Program-made: the position numbers and the translations under genes
Shown here: positions 1 through 8,624 of the stretch, one piece after another
Numbering within the stretch: position 1 is the first letter of the stretch
Layout of the letters: the number at the start of each line of letters is the position of its first letter
Source of the DNA: Pseudomonas sp. S35
GTDB taxonomy: Bacteria; Pseudomonadota; Gammaproteobacteria; Pseudomonadales; Pseudomonadaceae
NCBI RefSeq assembly: GCF_009866765.1
Contig: NZ_CP019431.1
Coordinates: 4,774,001 to 4,838,000, forward strand
Reading direction: 5' to 3'
DNA length: 64,000 nucleotides
The notes under the pieces: generated by a model
What the model saw: the letters and a program-made list of their open reading frames with translations, nothing else
Told to the model about the DNA's origin: nothing
The model's database searches: none

Positions 1-934
1 TCAGTACCCGAGAGTCCTGGATGTTTTCCCTTATCCACTTGGCCAGCCAGACCATGGTCAGTGACTTACCACTGCCTTGCGTGTGCCAGATGATCCCACC
101 CTCGCGGCGGCGTAAATAATCCTGGGCGGCACGCACACCGAAATACTGATTCTGGCGGCAAAGTTTTTTCACGCCACTGTCGTACACCACATAGTCGTGT
201 ATCAATTCCAATAAACGGCTTTTGCTGCACATCTGCTGCAGCTGGCGATCTAGGAGGTTCTCAACCGGACTGTCTTCCTTCCAGGTCAGGAAATACTTCT
301 CTCCTGTCTGGATGGTGCCGTAGCGCATTCCTTGAGTGTCATTACCCGCCATCACCAACTGCATGGTGGAAAAAAACGGTTGGATGAATTCAGGCTTCTG
401 GTTATCAAGGTTCTGGCGAATACCCTGATTGACTGCCGTGCGGGAACGTTTCAACTCCAGCACGGCTAAGGCGATACCGTTGATGTACAGCACGATATCC
501 GGGCGCTTGGAGCTGGCCTTGGCATTTGCGCCCTTAACCGTTACTTCCTCGGCCAGTGCGAAATGGTTGTTCTCGGCGTTTTTCCAATCGATTAACCAAA
601 CCGTTTGGGTGTTTTCGCCCACCTCAGGTTTGACTCGCACGCCGTAACGGAGCAGTTCATACACCGCTTTATTACGGTCATACAGACTCTTGCCGGCATC
701 GGCAGCTACCTTAGTCAGCTCGAACAAGGCCCGGGTAATCAACGTGGTGTCTACACCCTGCTTGGTTAGCCAGATGCGGAGCAGCTCTTGCTCGATGTTG
801 GCGTTGCTGGCGCGATCCGCCCAGTCACCTAAATACCCATAGCCAAGGGTGTGCTGGAACAACGCAACCACGCGTTCTTGGGTCATACGCTCGATCTGGC
901 CGACTGTATTCATATAATTCTCAAGTAGATCCAT
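1..934 (-). CDS. hsdR: Type I restriction endonuclease subunit R (HsdR), N-terminal part, runs off left edge
   Basis: This is the motor/nuclease subunit of a type I restriction system. Read on the minus strand, the frame is open from the ATG at 934 to the window edge, about 311 residues. A RecB-like nuclease core is visible: Pro-Asp-Ile-Val followed by Leu-Glu-Leu-Lys, a PD-(D/E)xK arrangement around residues 145-170. Near the left edge is a Walker A sequence (GSGKS) that opens the SF2 translocase domain. A second possible start is the ATG at 913. It lies 69 bases behind the DUF262 gene and is the last gene of the hsdM-hsdS-DUF262-hsdR operon. The rest of the helicase and the C-terminal domain lie outside the window, so intactness cannot be judged. 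Confidence 0.93.
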   Translation of the reverse strand, partial: MDLLENYMNTVGQIERMTQERVVALFQHTLGYGYLGDWADRASNANIEQELLRIWLTKQGVDTTLITRALFELTKVAADAGKSLYDRNKAVYELLRYGVRVKPEVGENTQTVWLIDWKNAENNHFALAEEVTVKGANAKASSKRPDIVLYINGIALAVLELKRSRTAVNQGIRQNLDNQKPEFIQPFFSTMQLVMAGNDTQGMRYGTIQTGEKYFLTWKEDSPVENLLDRQLQQMCSKSRLLELIHDYVVYDSGVKKLCRQNQYFGVRAAQDYLRRREGGIIWHTQGSGKSLTMVWLAKWIRENIQDSRVL

Positions 935-1003
935 CTAACGCCAAATGTCCGCCGACAATGTCCTCGGGTTATCAACCCTTAGGTTCGAGATCGGCAACAT
1001 GCC

Positions 1004-2875
1004 TTAAAGCAAATAATGCTTCAGCCTCTCAGGTGCCCATACACGATTTGCAAGAGCTTCAACCAGTTCGCACCTTTCCATTTGCTGCATTTTGTTGAAG
1101 GTTGCATAAGACTTGAAAGGTAGCTGCTGGGCTTTCCGGAATGCCTCAAATTTAGGTTGATTTTTGTAGGCCGACTCAGTAAGCGTCGCTGCATAAAAAT
1201 TCTGCTGCGCATACTGTGGCGCCTTTTCCTCGAAGGTATTGTCCTGATAACTGCGGTTCACATCCGCCGGAAGTAGGACGAGCCCGGCTACATGATTGCG
1301 AGCTGTCTCAAACTCCTGCTCAGATGCGAACTCTTCGGAGTGGCGACTGTATTTGTCAGCCCAAATGTGCTCGATGTCACAAGGATTTTTCGAATTGCGA
1401 TCTACGTAGTGTGGAAATAAATCTGGTTTACCTGCCCCTATTTCGGTGAATGCTGTGATGCGAGCTAGTAAATGGTAAATATAACGTCGACTAAACTGAT
1501 TCATTCTAAGATCACTGACGCCATGACGTCCCCTGCTTGGGCTACCCGAAAAGGTCACATCGTCTGAATCAAGTTTGGCCATTAGTACCTGAACCAAGCC
1601 CTCAAGGCTTAGCCCACGAATTTCTTTGCACAAAGACCACATCGTGTAACTGGTACTTGAGTACCCCACGCGGATGTAATTGACAGTTCGACGCATCAGC
1701 CAAATATCTAGATAGCTGGCCGTTACCGCCAATTTGCGTAGTACCGTATCGCTGTCATCGGTTACCCGCAGGGGAGCTAATAGCACCGTATTCTGCCAAG
1801 TAAATTCATTGTGGGCGTTGTAGTATATTGCCTCAAGCCCAGCGGTGTATGTATAGCTTGCATCAAGAATCTGCCGGTACACTGAGCTAAAAAATGGAAA
1901 GTGCGTAGTGATTAACTCAAGATTGGCTGTCTCGGAACCAAGGCCTAATCGGGCTTTATTATCGCGCGCCCATCGGTGAAAAACCGAGCCAATTAGCTCC
2001 CAATCCTTGTCTACTGCCCCTGCCTTGCCCTCGCGTTTGGAGTCGGCATATTGCGCGCGAAACCAAGCTTTTATGCAGGCAGCATCGCGCTCCGGCTCTG
2101 ATTCATTGCCCCATGAAATCAGATCAAGCACCTGGCGCTTCCAAACATGATTCGCATTTCGGCGTCGTGCGTCATCCTCTATAGGAGCAAGCAGATAAGC
2201 CTTGAGCATATCCACCGGGCTCAACGGCTTGCCGCGATCATTCATGGTTTCGAAAATCGCATAGGCATAGCTGTCATTGTCGGTGGCAATTTCAATCAGA
2301 CCAACTTTGTTGATCAGCCAGTAGATGAAGTGCGGCAGCGCATTTTTTAGCTCACCCACCAAGTCGATTTGCTCAATGTCTTGGTAACGGTTGTACATGG
2401 TCTGGATGGATTCTTCCCTGCCATCTGGGTTGAAAGGCACATCGTTGAACAGTGCCTCGATTACAGGTAGTCGTTCGGTGATATCCAGATTGAACAAAGG
2501 CTCCCCAAAGGGGGCGGAATAAATCAGTGGGGCTAGGTTACCAACCACTCCTAGGTCTTGCTCCTTGGCCGCATTATGCAGATATATTAGCAGCAAGGTC
2601 AGAGAGGTTACCCGCTGCTGACCATCAACCAGATAGCTTTTGCCATTGCGCTTGCTGACGATGATTGAACCGAGGAAGTAATCTTCGTAATTGCTGACCT
2701 CCTTGGTCTTGTCGCCTTCTTGGTAGCAACTCAGAAATTTGTCGCGTAGGTCACCCAGCAACTCTTCAATATTTTCTCGCTCCCATTTGTACTCACGTTG
2801 GTACTCATCAATGGAGAATGACTGACTGTGCAACAACTGCTGCACGGTGCGATAGTGCGGGGTAATGGTACTCAT
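1004..2875 (-). CDS. DUF262/DUF1524 (GmrSD-type) protein embedded in the hsd operon
   Basis: The 623-residue protein has the N-terminal DUF262 signature D-G-Q-Q-R at residues 84-88, preceded by a conserved FxxxxYQREYxW segment at about 20-31, which is the ParB/GmrS-like NTPase region. The C-terminal DUF1524 region has D-I-E-H-I-W at about 500-505 and a downstream Asn-rich stretch, consistent with a His-Me (HNH-like) nuclease. GmrSD-family proteins are type IV restriction enzymes acting on modified phage DNA. Its start overlaps the hsdS stop by 4 bases and it sits between hsdS and hsdR, so it is probably translationally coupled to the type I system. Whether it is an independent defence or an accessory of the type I system is unknown. 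Confidence 0.85.
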   Translation of the reverse strand: MSTITPHYRTVQQLLHSQSFSIDEYQREYKWERENIEELLGDLRDKFLSCYQEGDKTKEVSNYEDYFLGSIIVSKRNGKSYLVDGQQRVTSLTLLLIYLHNAAKEQDLGVVGNLAPLIYSAPFGEPLFNLDITERLPVIEALFNDVPFNPDGREESIQTMYNRYQDIEQIDLVGELKNALPHFIYWLINKVGLIEIATDNDSYAYAIFETMNDRGKPLSPVDMLKAYLLAPIEDDARRRNANHVWKRQVLDLISWGNESEPERDAACIKAWFRAQYADSKREGKAGAVDKDWELIGSVFHRWARDNKARLGLGSETANLELITTHFPFFSSVYRQILDASYTYTAGLEAIYYNAHNEFTWQNTVLLAPLRVTDDSDTVLRKLAVTASYLDIWLMRRTVNYIRVGYSSTSYTMWSLCKEIRGLSLEGLVQVLMAKLDSDDVTFSGSPSRGRHGVSDLRMNQFSRRYIYHLLARITAFTEIGAGKPDLFPHYVDRNSKNPCDIEHIWADKYSRHSEEFASEQEFETARNHVAGLVLLPADVNRSYQDNTFEEKAPQYAQQNFYAATLTESAYKNQPKFEAFRKAQQLPFKSYATFNKMQQMERCELVEALANRVWAPERLKHYLL

Positions 2876-4161
2876 AGAAGACGAATCCTTCCGGTCAACA
2901 GCTCCTGCATCATGCCCTGCTTCAGCTGGCGAGCTTTATCGCGACGGGTTTCGAGGGCGGTTAACTCGCTGTCCATATCGGAGAGCACGGTAGCGATGGC
3001 GGCTTGCTCCGCTCCGCTCGGGAGCAAGATACTGAGTGATAAAAGAGTTCCCTTGGATATGTTTTTCATACTGCCGCTTGTGCCGGTAGCATTAGACCTG
3101 ATCCTTAATTTGTACTCAGGGCTGCTAAGTACATAGCTCAACCACTTTACATTTATGTCGCTTTCCTTTCGAAAATGTGTCATCCAGAGACGGTCGGGCA
3201 AAAACAACCATGGATAATCTTGTTCAACATAGCCACTCTCACCGACCAAATCAGGCGTATTCATTCTGCTGATAAGTATTGTATTAGAGAGAGGGCTTGT
3301 CGTTGTTCTTTTTAAATCGATAGGTGCGATTTTTTTGCATTCCAGCGGAAAAAAATTTCCATTCGAAACTGCCGATGTTTTTAAAATCGACTGGACATGA
3401 CCATATTGACGAAGGCTTTCATCCACAGAGTTAACACTTATACCCGCCTCTAGTCTTTCAACCAAGTCACCAAATGAGCGCGCTTTCCACTCGCCACTAA
3501 ACCCGGGTAGGCGTTGTTGGCCGGTGAGAAGTTTTTGCATGGTGGCTTGTTTGATGTCGCGTTTTTTTGCGACCAGTTGATCTAGGCCTCTGACCAAAGC
3601 GTCTATATCCGTTAAAACGCTCGCTATTGCATTTTGTTGCAGCCTTGGAGGGTACGCCATGATAAAATCTGACAAGTCAGGACAGCTAACTACTGGTTGC
3701 GCCCCTTCTCTCTGGCTGTCTCTTAGTTGCTTCGTAATAACTGGACTTTCTAAATAATATTTAACAAAGTTTTTTTCTGATTTATGCACATCAACAGCAA
3801 TGCGCGCAGTGCTGCGGGAAAGCACTGCGCCTTCAAGCCAGCTTGGAATTACTTCAACTTGTCCTATTCCTGCTCCGACGACCGTCATGACTATGTCGCC
3901 AGCGTTGAGCTTTGCGTTTTTAAATTGGGCTTCTAGTAGTTTAGAAAGCCGGTGCATTCCATCCTCGCCAGACCATCCTTTAGAGTAATCTTGACTGCGC
4001 AACATAAAGCAGCCATCAGATACAAACGTTCCAGGCTGAACGACGCCATATCGAATATGGCGGCCTTCTTCGAGGAGGTCGGCCAGTCGACAGACCTCCC
4101 AATTATCTGGAATCACCCCGACCTCAGTCAGCTTGTAACCCGGCCTAACCTGCGTACTCAT
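2872..4161 (-). CDS. hsdS: Type I restriction-modification specificity subunit S (HsdS)
   Basis: HsdS chooses the bipartite DNA target for both methylation and cleavage. The 429-residue protein shows two target-recognition halves, each opening with a W-x-x-R/V-type segment and each closed by a helical spacer. The first spacer lies at about 175-225 (Ala-Ile-Ala-Ser-Val-Leu-Thr-Asp, ending in Met-Gln-Lys-Leu-Leu-Thr-Gly) and the second at about 385-429 (matching Ala-Ile-Ala-Thr-Val-Leu, ending Met-Gln-Glu-Leu-Leu-Thr-Gly). The N-terminus (Gly-Tyr-Lys-x-Thr-Glu-Val-Gly-Val-Ile-Pro) is typical. It overlaps hsdM by 4 bases upstream and the DUF262 gene by 4 bases downstream. The target sequence cannot be predicted from here. 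Confidence 0.95.
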   Translation of the reverse strand: MSTQVRPGYKLTEVGVIPDNWEVCRLADLLEEGRHIRYGVVQPGTFVSDGCFMLRSQDYSKGWSGEDGMHRLSKLLEAQFKNAKLNAGDIVMTVVGAGIGQVEVIPSWLEGAVLSRSTARIAVDVHKSEKNFVKYYLESPVITKQLRDSQREGAQPVVSCPDLSDFIMAYPPRLQQNAIASVLTDIDALVRGLDQLVAKKRDIKQATMQKLLTGQQRLPGFSGEWKARSFGDLVERLEAGISVNSVDESLRQYGHVQSILKTSAVSNGNFFPLECKKIAPIDLKRTTTSPLSNTILISRMNTPDLVGESGYVEQDYPWLFLPDRLWMTHFRKESDINVKWLSYVLSSPEYKLRIRSNATGTSGSMKNISKGTLLSLSILLPSGAEQAAIATVLSDMDSELTALETRRDKARQLKQGMMQELLTGRIRLL

Positions 4162-6569
4162 AGTGCGAAGCCCATCTTGGAAAGATGCTCATTCACCTTG
4201 GCTGCCAGTGCCTCGACTTCGACGGTTAGTTTTGGCAAAGGTGTGGCATAGCGCTCTGCCAGTTGGCGAGTGCGCGAGGTCAAGGCTTGGGAGACGCGAT
4301 CCAGTTCGGTCTGTATGTCCACAGCCAAGGTCGCCAGCCATTTGTCTTCAATCACCAAGGCTTTGATATCTGCTTCGCTGAGTTGGATATATTGCTTGGC
4401 GACTTTTACATCGAGGGTCTTTTTCGCATCTTTGGCCTTTTTACCAGCGGCGGACTCTTGCTCCAGTACGGCCAGGTAGTGCTCAAGGGTGGCGCGTTCA
4501 CCGGCAGCCGCCAGGTCGCTCTTTATAGCCTTGATGCGATCTTTCACGCTTTTGGCGTTGAGTTTACCTTTGTCGGTTTTACCCTCGGCTAACAGGCCAT
4601 CTTCACCGCCGTGCTCTTCGTCCAGCTCTTCCAGCTGGCGGCTAAAGGCGTCGCGGGCGGCTTCCAGCCGTTCGATTGCTGCTGAGTCAGTTGCGAAGTA
4701 GCGCTTGATCAGCAGCTCTGGCGGCAGCAAATCGGTGTTCGGTTGGCCTTGGTTGGCACCATCAACAATCAGCGCCTGCCAGCCGTCACTCACCAACTGA
4801 TAGAGATCGTCCTGCATAGCTGTGGCCCAGTAGTCGAGCAGGTGCTGGTAAACGTCGTAGGCATCCAGCAACGGGGCTTCGGCGAAGCTGGCGAGCAGGT
4901 CTTCGGCCAGGTTGTCGATCAAAGCCTTGGGTTTGTCACCAATAGCTATGGCCTGCAAATGCGGACGATTGCGGGTTTTCCAGCCTTCGAACAGCTCGGT
5001 GATGGTCTGGTTGAAAGTGGCGAACTCTGGATGAGCAAAGATGGTTGGTTTGATCTCGCCAATGGCCACTTGCAGCTGGCTGTAGCCAGCCCGTGCGGGT
5101 GCAAAGAGGCTGGCGCGTACCGCAGGGATAACCCGCCAATAGGCGGCCAACGCATCGATGTCGCGGTCGGGAATGCCGCCTTGCAGGTGGGCGGCGATGT
5201 CTTGCAAGTCTTCGGCTGCGCTGGCGTCGATATAGCGCGGGATGTTGAGGTTGTAGTCGTTGTCAGCAATCTCCGTCAGTGGTACCAGGCGGGCGTATTT
5301 GGCTACTTCGTGCTGCTGGGTAAAGGTGTCAACGATTTTGTGAATGTCTTGCTCGCGCAAGCGGTTTTTATTGCCATCTTTAATGAAACCTTTGCTGGCA
5401 TCAATCATAAAGATGCCTTTACGGCTGTTGGCATGCTCTTTATCCAGCACGATGATGCAGGCCGGGATGCCGGTGCCGTAAAATAGGTTGGCCGGCAGGC
5501 CGATTATGCCCTTGATAAAGCCCTGCTGGAGGATGCGCTGGCGAATAGTGCCTTCAGCACCGCCACGGAATAGCACGCCGTGGGGCAGAATCACCGCGCC
5601 TTTGCCGGAGTGCTTGAGCGAGGTAAGGATGTGCAGCAAGAAGGCATAGTCACCATTCTTCTCGGGTGGGATACCAAAGCCGAAGCGCTCAAATTCATCT
5701 TCAGCCGGATTGAAGCCGTTGCTCCAGGCTTTGGTTGAGAACGGTGGGTTGGCGACGACAAAGTCAAAACGCTTGAGCTTACCTTTGAACGGGCCGTGGG
5801 CCTCGGTGAAGTAAGGTGCAGATAGGCTGTTGTCCTTCCAGATAGTGGCCGTCTCGCAGCTGTGCAAGATCATGTTCATCTTGGCCAAGGCGCTGGTGGC
5901 GTTGTCCATTTCCTGGCCGTAGATGCTCAGGTCGAGGTTGGTGGCGTGCTTTGCCTCGTCATGAGCTTTCAGCAACAGCGAGCCAGAGCCGCAGGCAGGG
6001 TCATAGATAGTCTGGGTGCTGTCGGTGGCTGCGCTAATGCCAATGACCTTAGCCATAATCCTCGAGACTTCTGCCGGGGTGTAGAACTGCCCCTTGCTCT
6101 TACCAGACTCGGTGGCAAAGTGGCGCATCAGATATTCGTATGCATCGCCGAGGATGTCATCGCCCTGAGCGCGGTTACCCTTGAAGTTGAGACCGGGTGA
6201 ATCGAAGATGCTTACCAGGTTGGACAGCCGATCCACCATCTCCTTGCCTTTGCCAAGCTTCTCGGCATCGTTGAAGTCAGCCACATCAATCACGCCCGTC
6301 AGGCCGTTAGCCTCGGCAAGGGTGCGAATGATGATGTTGAGCTTGTCGCCAATCTCCTTGTCGCCTTTGAGCGCGACCATGTCGGAAAAGCCACCGCCGA
6401 CCGGTACTTCAAGCATCGCGTTATGTTTGCCTGCGTATTTGTCAGACACATACTTCACAAACAGCAGTACCAGCACATAATCCTTGTACTGCGACGCATC
6501 CATGCCCCCACGCAACTCGTCGCAGGACTTCCACAAGGACGAATAAAGCTCAGATTTTTTGATAGCCAT
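4158..6569 (-). CDS. hsdM: Type I DNA N6-adenine methyltransferase subunit M (HsdM), long form
   Basis: HsdM transfers methyl from SAM to adenine in the HsdS-specified site. The HsdM N-terminal helical domain occupies about 1-140. The SAM-binding motif D-P-A-C-G-S-G is at 190-196 and the catalytic N-P-P-F at 274-277. At 803 residues it is about 300 longer than the common ~500-residue HsdM. The extra C-terminal part (about 500-803) is rich in charged helices, including Lys/Glu/Asp-rich stretches likely to form coiled coil. It is the first gene of a minus-strand operon whose members overlap by 4 bases. The bases upstream (6570-7017) should hold its promoter, but no clear -35/-10 pair stands out. 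Confidence 0.95.
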   Translation of the reverse strand: MAIKKSELYSSLWKSCDELRGGMDASQYKDYVLVLLFVKYVSDKYAGKHNAMLEVPVGGGFSDMVALKGDKEIGDKLNIIIRTLAEANGLTGVIDVADFNDAEKLGKGKEMVDRLSNLVSIFDSPGLNFKGNRAQGDDILGDAYEYLMRHFATESGKSKGQFYTPAEVSRIMAKVIGISAATDSTQTIYDPACGSGSLLLKAHDEAKHATNLDLSIYGQEMDNATSALAKMNMILHSCETATIWKDNSLSAPYFTEAHGPFKGKLKRFDFVVANPPFSTKAWSNGFNPAEDEFERFGFGIPPEKNGDYAFLLHILTSLKHSGKGAVILPHGVLFRGGAEGTIRQRILQQGFIKGIIGLPANLFYGTGIPACIIVLDKEHANSRKGIFMIDASKGFIKDGNKNRLREQDIHKIVDTFTQQHEVAKYARLVPLTEIADNDYNLNIPRYIDASAAEDLQDIAAHLQGGIPDRDIDALAAYWRVIPAVRASLFAPARAGYSQLQVAIGEIKPTIFAHPEFATFNQTITELFEGWKTRNRPHLQAIAIGDKPKALIDNLAEDLLASFAEAPLLDAYDVYQHLLDYWATAMQDDLYQLVSDGWQALIVDGANQGQPNTDLLPPELLIKRYFATDSAAIERLEAARDAFSRQLEELDEEHGGEDGLLAEGKTDKGKLNAKSVKDRIKAIKSDLAAAGERATLEHYLAVLEQESAAGKKAKDAKKTLDVKVAKQYIQLSEADIKALVIEDKWLATLAVDIQTELDRVSQALTSRTRQLAERYATPLPKLTVEVEALAAKVNEHLSKMGFAL

Positions 6570-7017
6570 CGGGGAGAATTACCGCCTTCGCGAAATGTGG
6601 AGAATGGGAATGGTAGTGTGCGGCTACTGGCTGCTCGCCGATGTTGACTTCAAGGTGGCGGTGGCATGCGCAGAATTGCAGTTAAGAATCTGCAGACTGA
6701 AAGCGATTCGGATTTGCGTGTTGTGGCAACAAAGCCCCAGGCGCTTCTCACGAATTTTGATTGCTTCAGGAGTAGGTCAGCCCAGAGAGTTAGATAGCTG
6801 ACGCCTTGTTGATGCTGCCGCTCCATACTGCATTCCGTGCAATGGGTGATGGGGTTGCATTGTCGTGAAGTGAGAGAATCGACGCAACCACCAAGCTGAG
6901 TGCATTCGCCGTCTTGAGGAGCGAGCCAGCGGATCTCGACTCAAGACTGCAATGATTCGATTTGAAATCAGCCGGAATACTGTTCAAAAACTGACCATAC
7001 GTTTAGTCGAGGTCACT
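6570..7017. other. Intergenic region between hsdM and the 7018 gene
   Basis: This 448-base stretch separates two divergent genes and must contain both promoters. I see no convincing gene, tRNA or strong hairpin in it. Short open frames on both strands have neither a ribosome-binding site nor recognisable sequence. Confidence 0.5.
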
Positions 7018-7491
7018 ATGGCCAGAATAGCCAAGCCGAAGCCAAAGTCTCGATCAGGCCGCCCGAAGCTTGAAACGCAGCGAGTTCTTTACCAAATCAA
7101 GCTTTCAGCCTGGGATCTGTCTTGGTCGTTCAGTCTAGCGCGGCCCGATTTTTCGAGGGCAAACGAAGGCCATTACAATGAACACATGCTCCTAACTCTG
7201 CGAGGCAAGGTCGTCCATCCAGAGAACTTCAAATATCAGGAGGTCGAGTGCCAGCTTTATGCCGATGCGCGCCTATCTCAGGACATTGACGTGCCTAGAG
7301 GCATTGGATCCATAACGGCAAGCGGAAAACGGTTGGGGGTCTTCATATCCGTACCTCGGGAGCGTATGAGCGCTTTGGTCGGTGCAGCAAATAGGTTTCA
7401 GTCCCTAGAGTTACACACGACTCCTTTACATTACCGGCGTGCACTGGTTATGACGATTCATTTGGGGACAGAGCCGGAGCCTGATTGGTGA
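7018..7491 (+). CDS. Unrecognised 157-residue protein
   Basis: I do not recognise this family. The ATG at 7018 is preferred over the in-frame ATG at 6952, because it has a GAGGT-like ribosome-binding site about 5 bases upstream and starts a very basic N-terminus (several Lys-Pro and Arg residues). The body looks globular, with Trp-rich beta-type sequence around residues 30-40, and the end is acidic (Glu-Pro-Glu-Pro-Asp-Trp). It has no signal peptide or membrane segment. It stands alone, divergent from the restriction operon, inside the accessory region. Confidence 0.6.
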   Translation: MARIAKPKPKSRSGRPKLETQRVLYQIKLSAWDLSWSFSLARPDFSRANEGHYNEHMLLTLRGKVVHPENFKYQEVECQLYADARLSQDIDVPRGIGSITASGKRLGVFISVPRERMSALVGAANRFQSLELHTTPLHYRRALVMTIHLGTEPEPDW

Positions 7492-7776
7492 TTCCTCGCT
7501 TGGTAACCACGGGTTTTCTCCGAGGTTACCAAGGGGCATCCGCGTATCTGAATAGTCCGACGCAGCTTGGGTATGTCCATTTCAAACTAGGTTATTCGGA
7601 GTGTCCTGGATGCACGGTTGAAGATGTGATTGAGGTGTGTCTTTATCCCCGTCGCCCATAGGACAGCGAAAAGAATCAAGAGGAGGGAATCATGACTGAG
7701 ATTTTTTGCGCATATCCATGCTCTCATTCAGCAAGTAATACGTAGCTGCCTTCCCAACCAATCTGACGCCATCGAC
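7492..7776. other. Intergenic stretch with one inverted repeat
   Basis: This stretch lies between two convergent genes. The only structure I see is a perfect 9-base inverted repeat, TTGGTAACC at 7500-7508 and GGTTACCAA at 7524-7532, just after the upstream stop codon. It may end transcription of the 7018 gene, but no T-run follows it. Confidence 0.4.
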
Positions 7777-8253
7777 CTACCGCGTACGGAGCCAAAGCGC
7801 CACCTTTTCCAGCCTATCCACCTCTTGAAGCCGTGACTTCCCAGTATCCAGGAGATCGAGCAATCTTTGCTTATCGGTAAGGGATGGAAACCACTCATAA
7901 ATCTCTACATTGCAGTGATCTGAGTCACCAAGAGCCCACCTGGCAACCATATCTGCAGCAGCTCTGTAGTGATCCGCCATGTAAAGCTGTCGACCTTCTA
8001 CAGACCAGCCTCGCATCGCAAGCTCGTCGGTTACGTCGATGACTCCAGCGCATCCAAAGAAATCGGTCGTATCTGGATAATGAATACCTGCCAAGGACAC
8101 TTTCGCTACGTCCGAATCCCGGTCGAAGTAGGACAGGAAATGCCATCCACCTGTAGCGCTTCTACCGTGCGGAAAGTTGATCGCAGCCTTGCCAGTGATG
8201 TAGTGCGTGCGGGATACGCGTTTGAGATCAAAATCAAAAAGCGGCTGGGTCAT
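7777..8253 (-). CDS. Unrecognised 158-residue protein, second gene of a two-gene unit
   Basis: This is a soluble protein with no signal peptide or membrane helix. The N-terminal half is rich in aromatic and beta-type sequence (Gly-Gly-Trp-His-Phe-Leu near 35-40 and Phe-Phe-Gly-Cys near 65), and the C-terminal third is helical and charged. Its ATG overlaps the stop of the 8250-8459 gene by 4 bases, so the two are probably co-translated. I cannot assign a function. Small two-gene units of this kind in islands are sometimes toxin-antitoxin or defence accessories, but nothing in the sequence proves that here. Confidence 0.6.
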   Translation of the reverse strand: MTQPLFDFDLKRVSRTHYITGKAAINFPHGRSATGGWHFLSYFDRDSDVAKVSLAGIHYPDTTDFFGCAGVIDVTDELAMRGWSVEGRQLYMADHYRAAADMVARWALGDSDHCNVEIYEWFPSLTDKQRLLDLLDTGKSRLQEVDRLEKVALWLRTR

Positions 8254-8459
8254 GGGAGCTTTTTGAGCCTTGCTAGGCCTTGCTTGATGTGTCCGGCGTT
8301 CTCGCCGATTGTCTCCAGAGCACCACGGACGTTATTTCCTACATCCGCATGTCCGTGGGCTTCTACGTGGAGGGTCAACTCCATCAGGGCGGCCTCAAGG
8401 GCGAGTTGGTTCTCGTACATCCTTTCCAGCACATCCGATAACGAGTATTCCTTTGGCAT
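8250..8459 (-). CDS. Unrecognised 69-residue helical protein
   Basis: This small, probably all-helical protein has a Leu-rich heptad-like pattern over residues 8-45 and a basic C-terminus. It is the first gene of a two-gene unit with the overlapping 7777-8253 gene. On the minus strand a GGAGG sequence sits about 5 bases before its ATG, which supports the start. Function is unknown. Confidence 0.6.
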   Translation of the reverse strand: MPKEYSLSDVLERMYENQLALEAALMELTLHVEAHGHADVGNNVRGALETIGENAGHIKQGLARLKKLP

Positions 8460-8587
8460 TGATGTGGCCTCCTTCAGGGAAACTCAGCATAGCGCAGCAC
8501 AAGAAATGAATACGTATCTAGACAAGGCTAGCTGGCAGACTACTAGCAGTGGATGGGCAAAGGGCCTTAAAAAATATGGGTAGAGCC

Positions 8588-8609
8588 ACGATAGCCTAGA
8601 AAGCTATCG
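8588..8609. terminator. Hairpin between the small-gene unit and the esterase gene
   Basis: The arms CGATAGC and GCTATCG are separated by about 7 bases and lie just beyond the esterase stop, in its transcription direction. It is a plausible terminator for the esterase transcript, though the T-tract is poor. Confidence 0.4.
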
Positions 8610-8624
8610 CGGTTGTTCTGCGTT

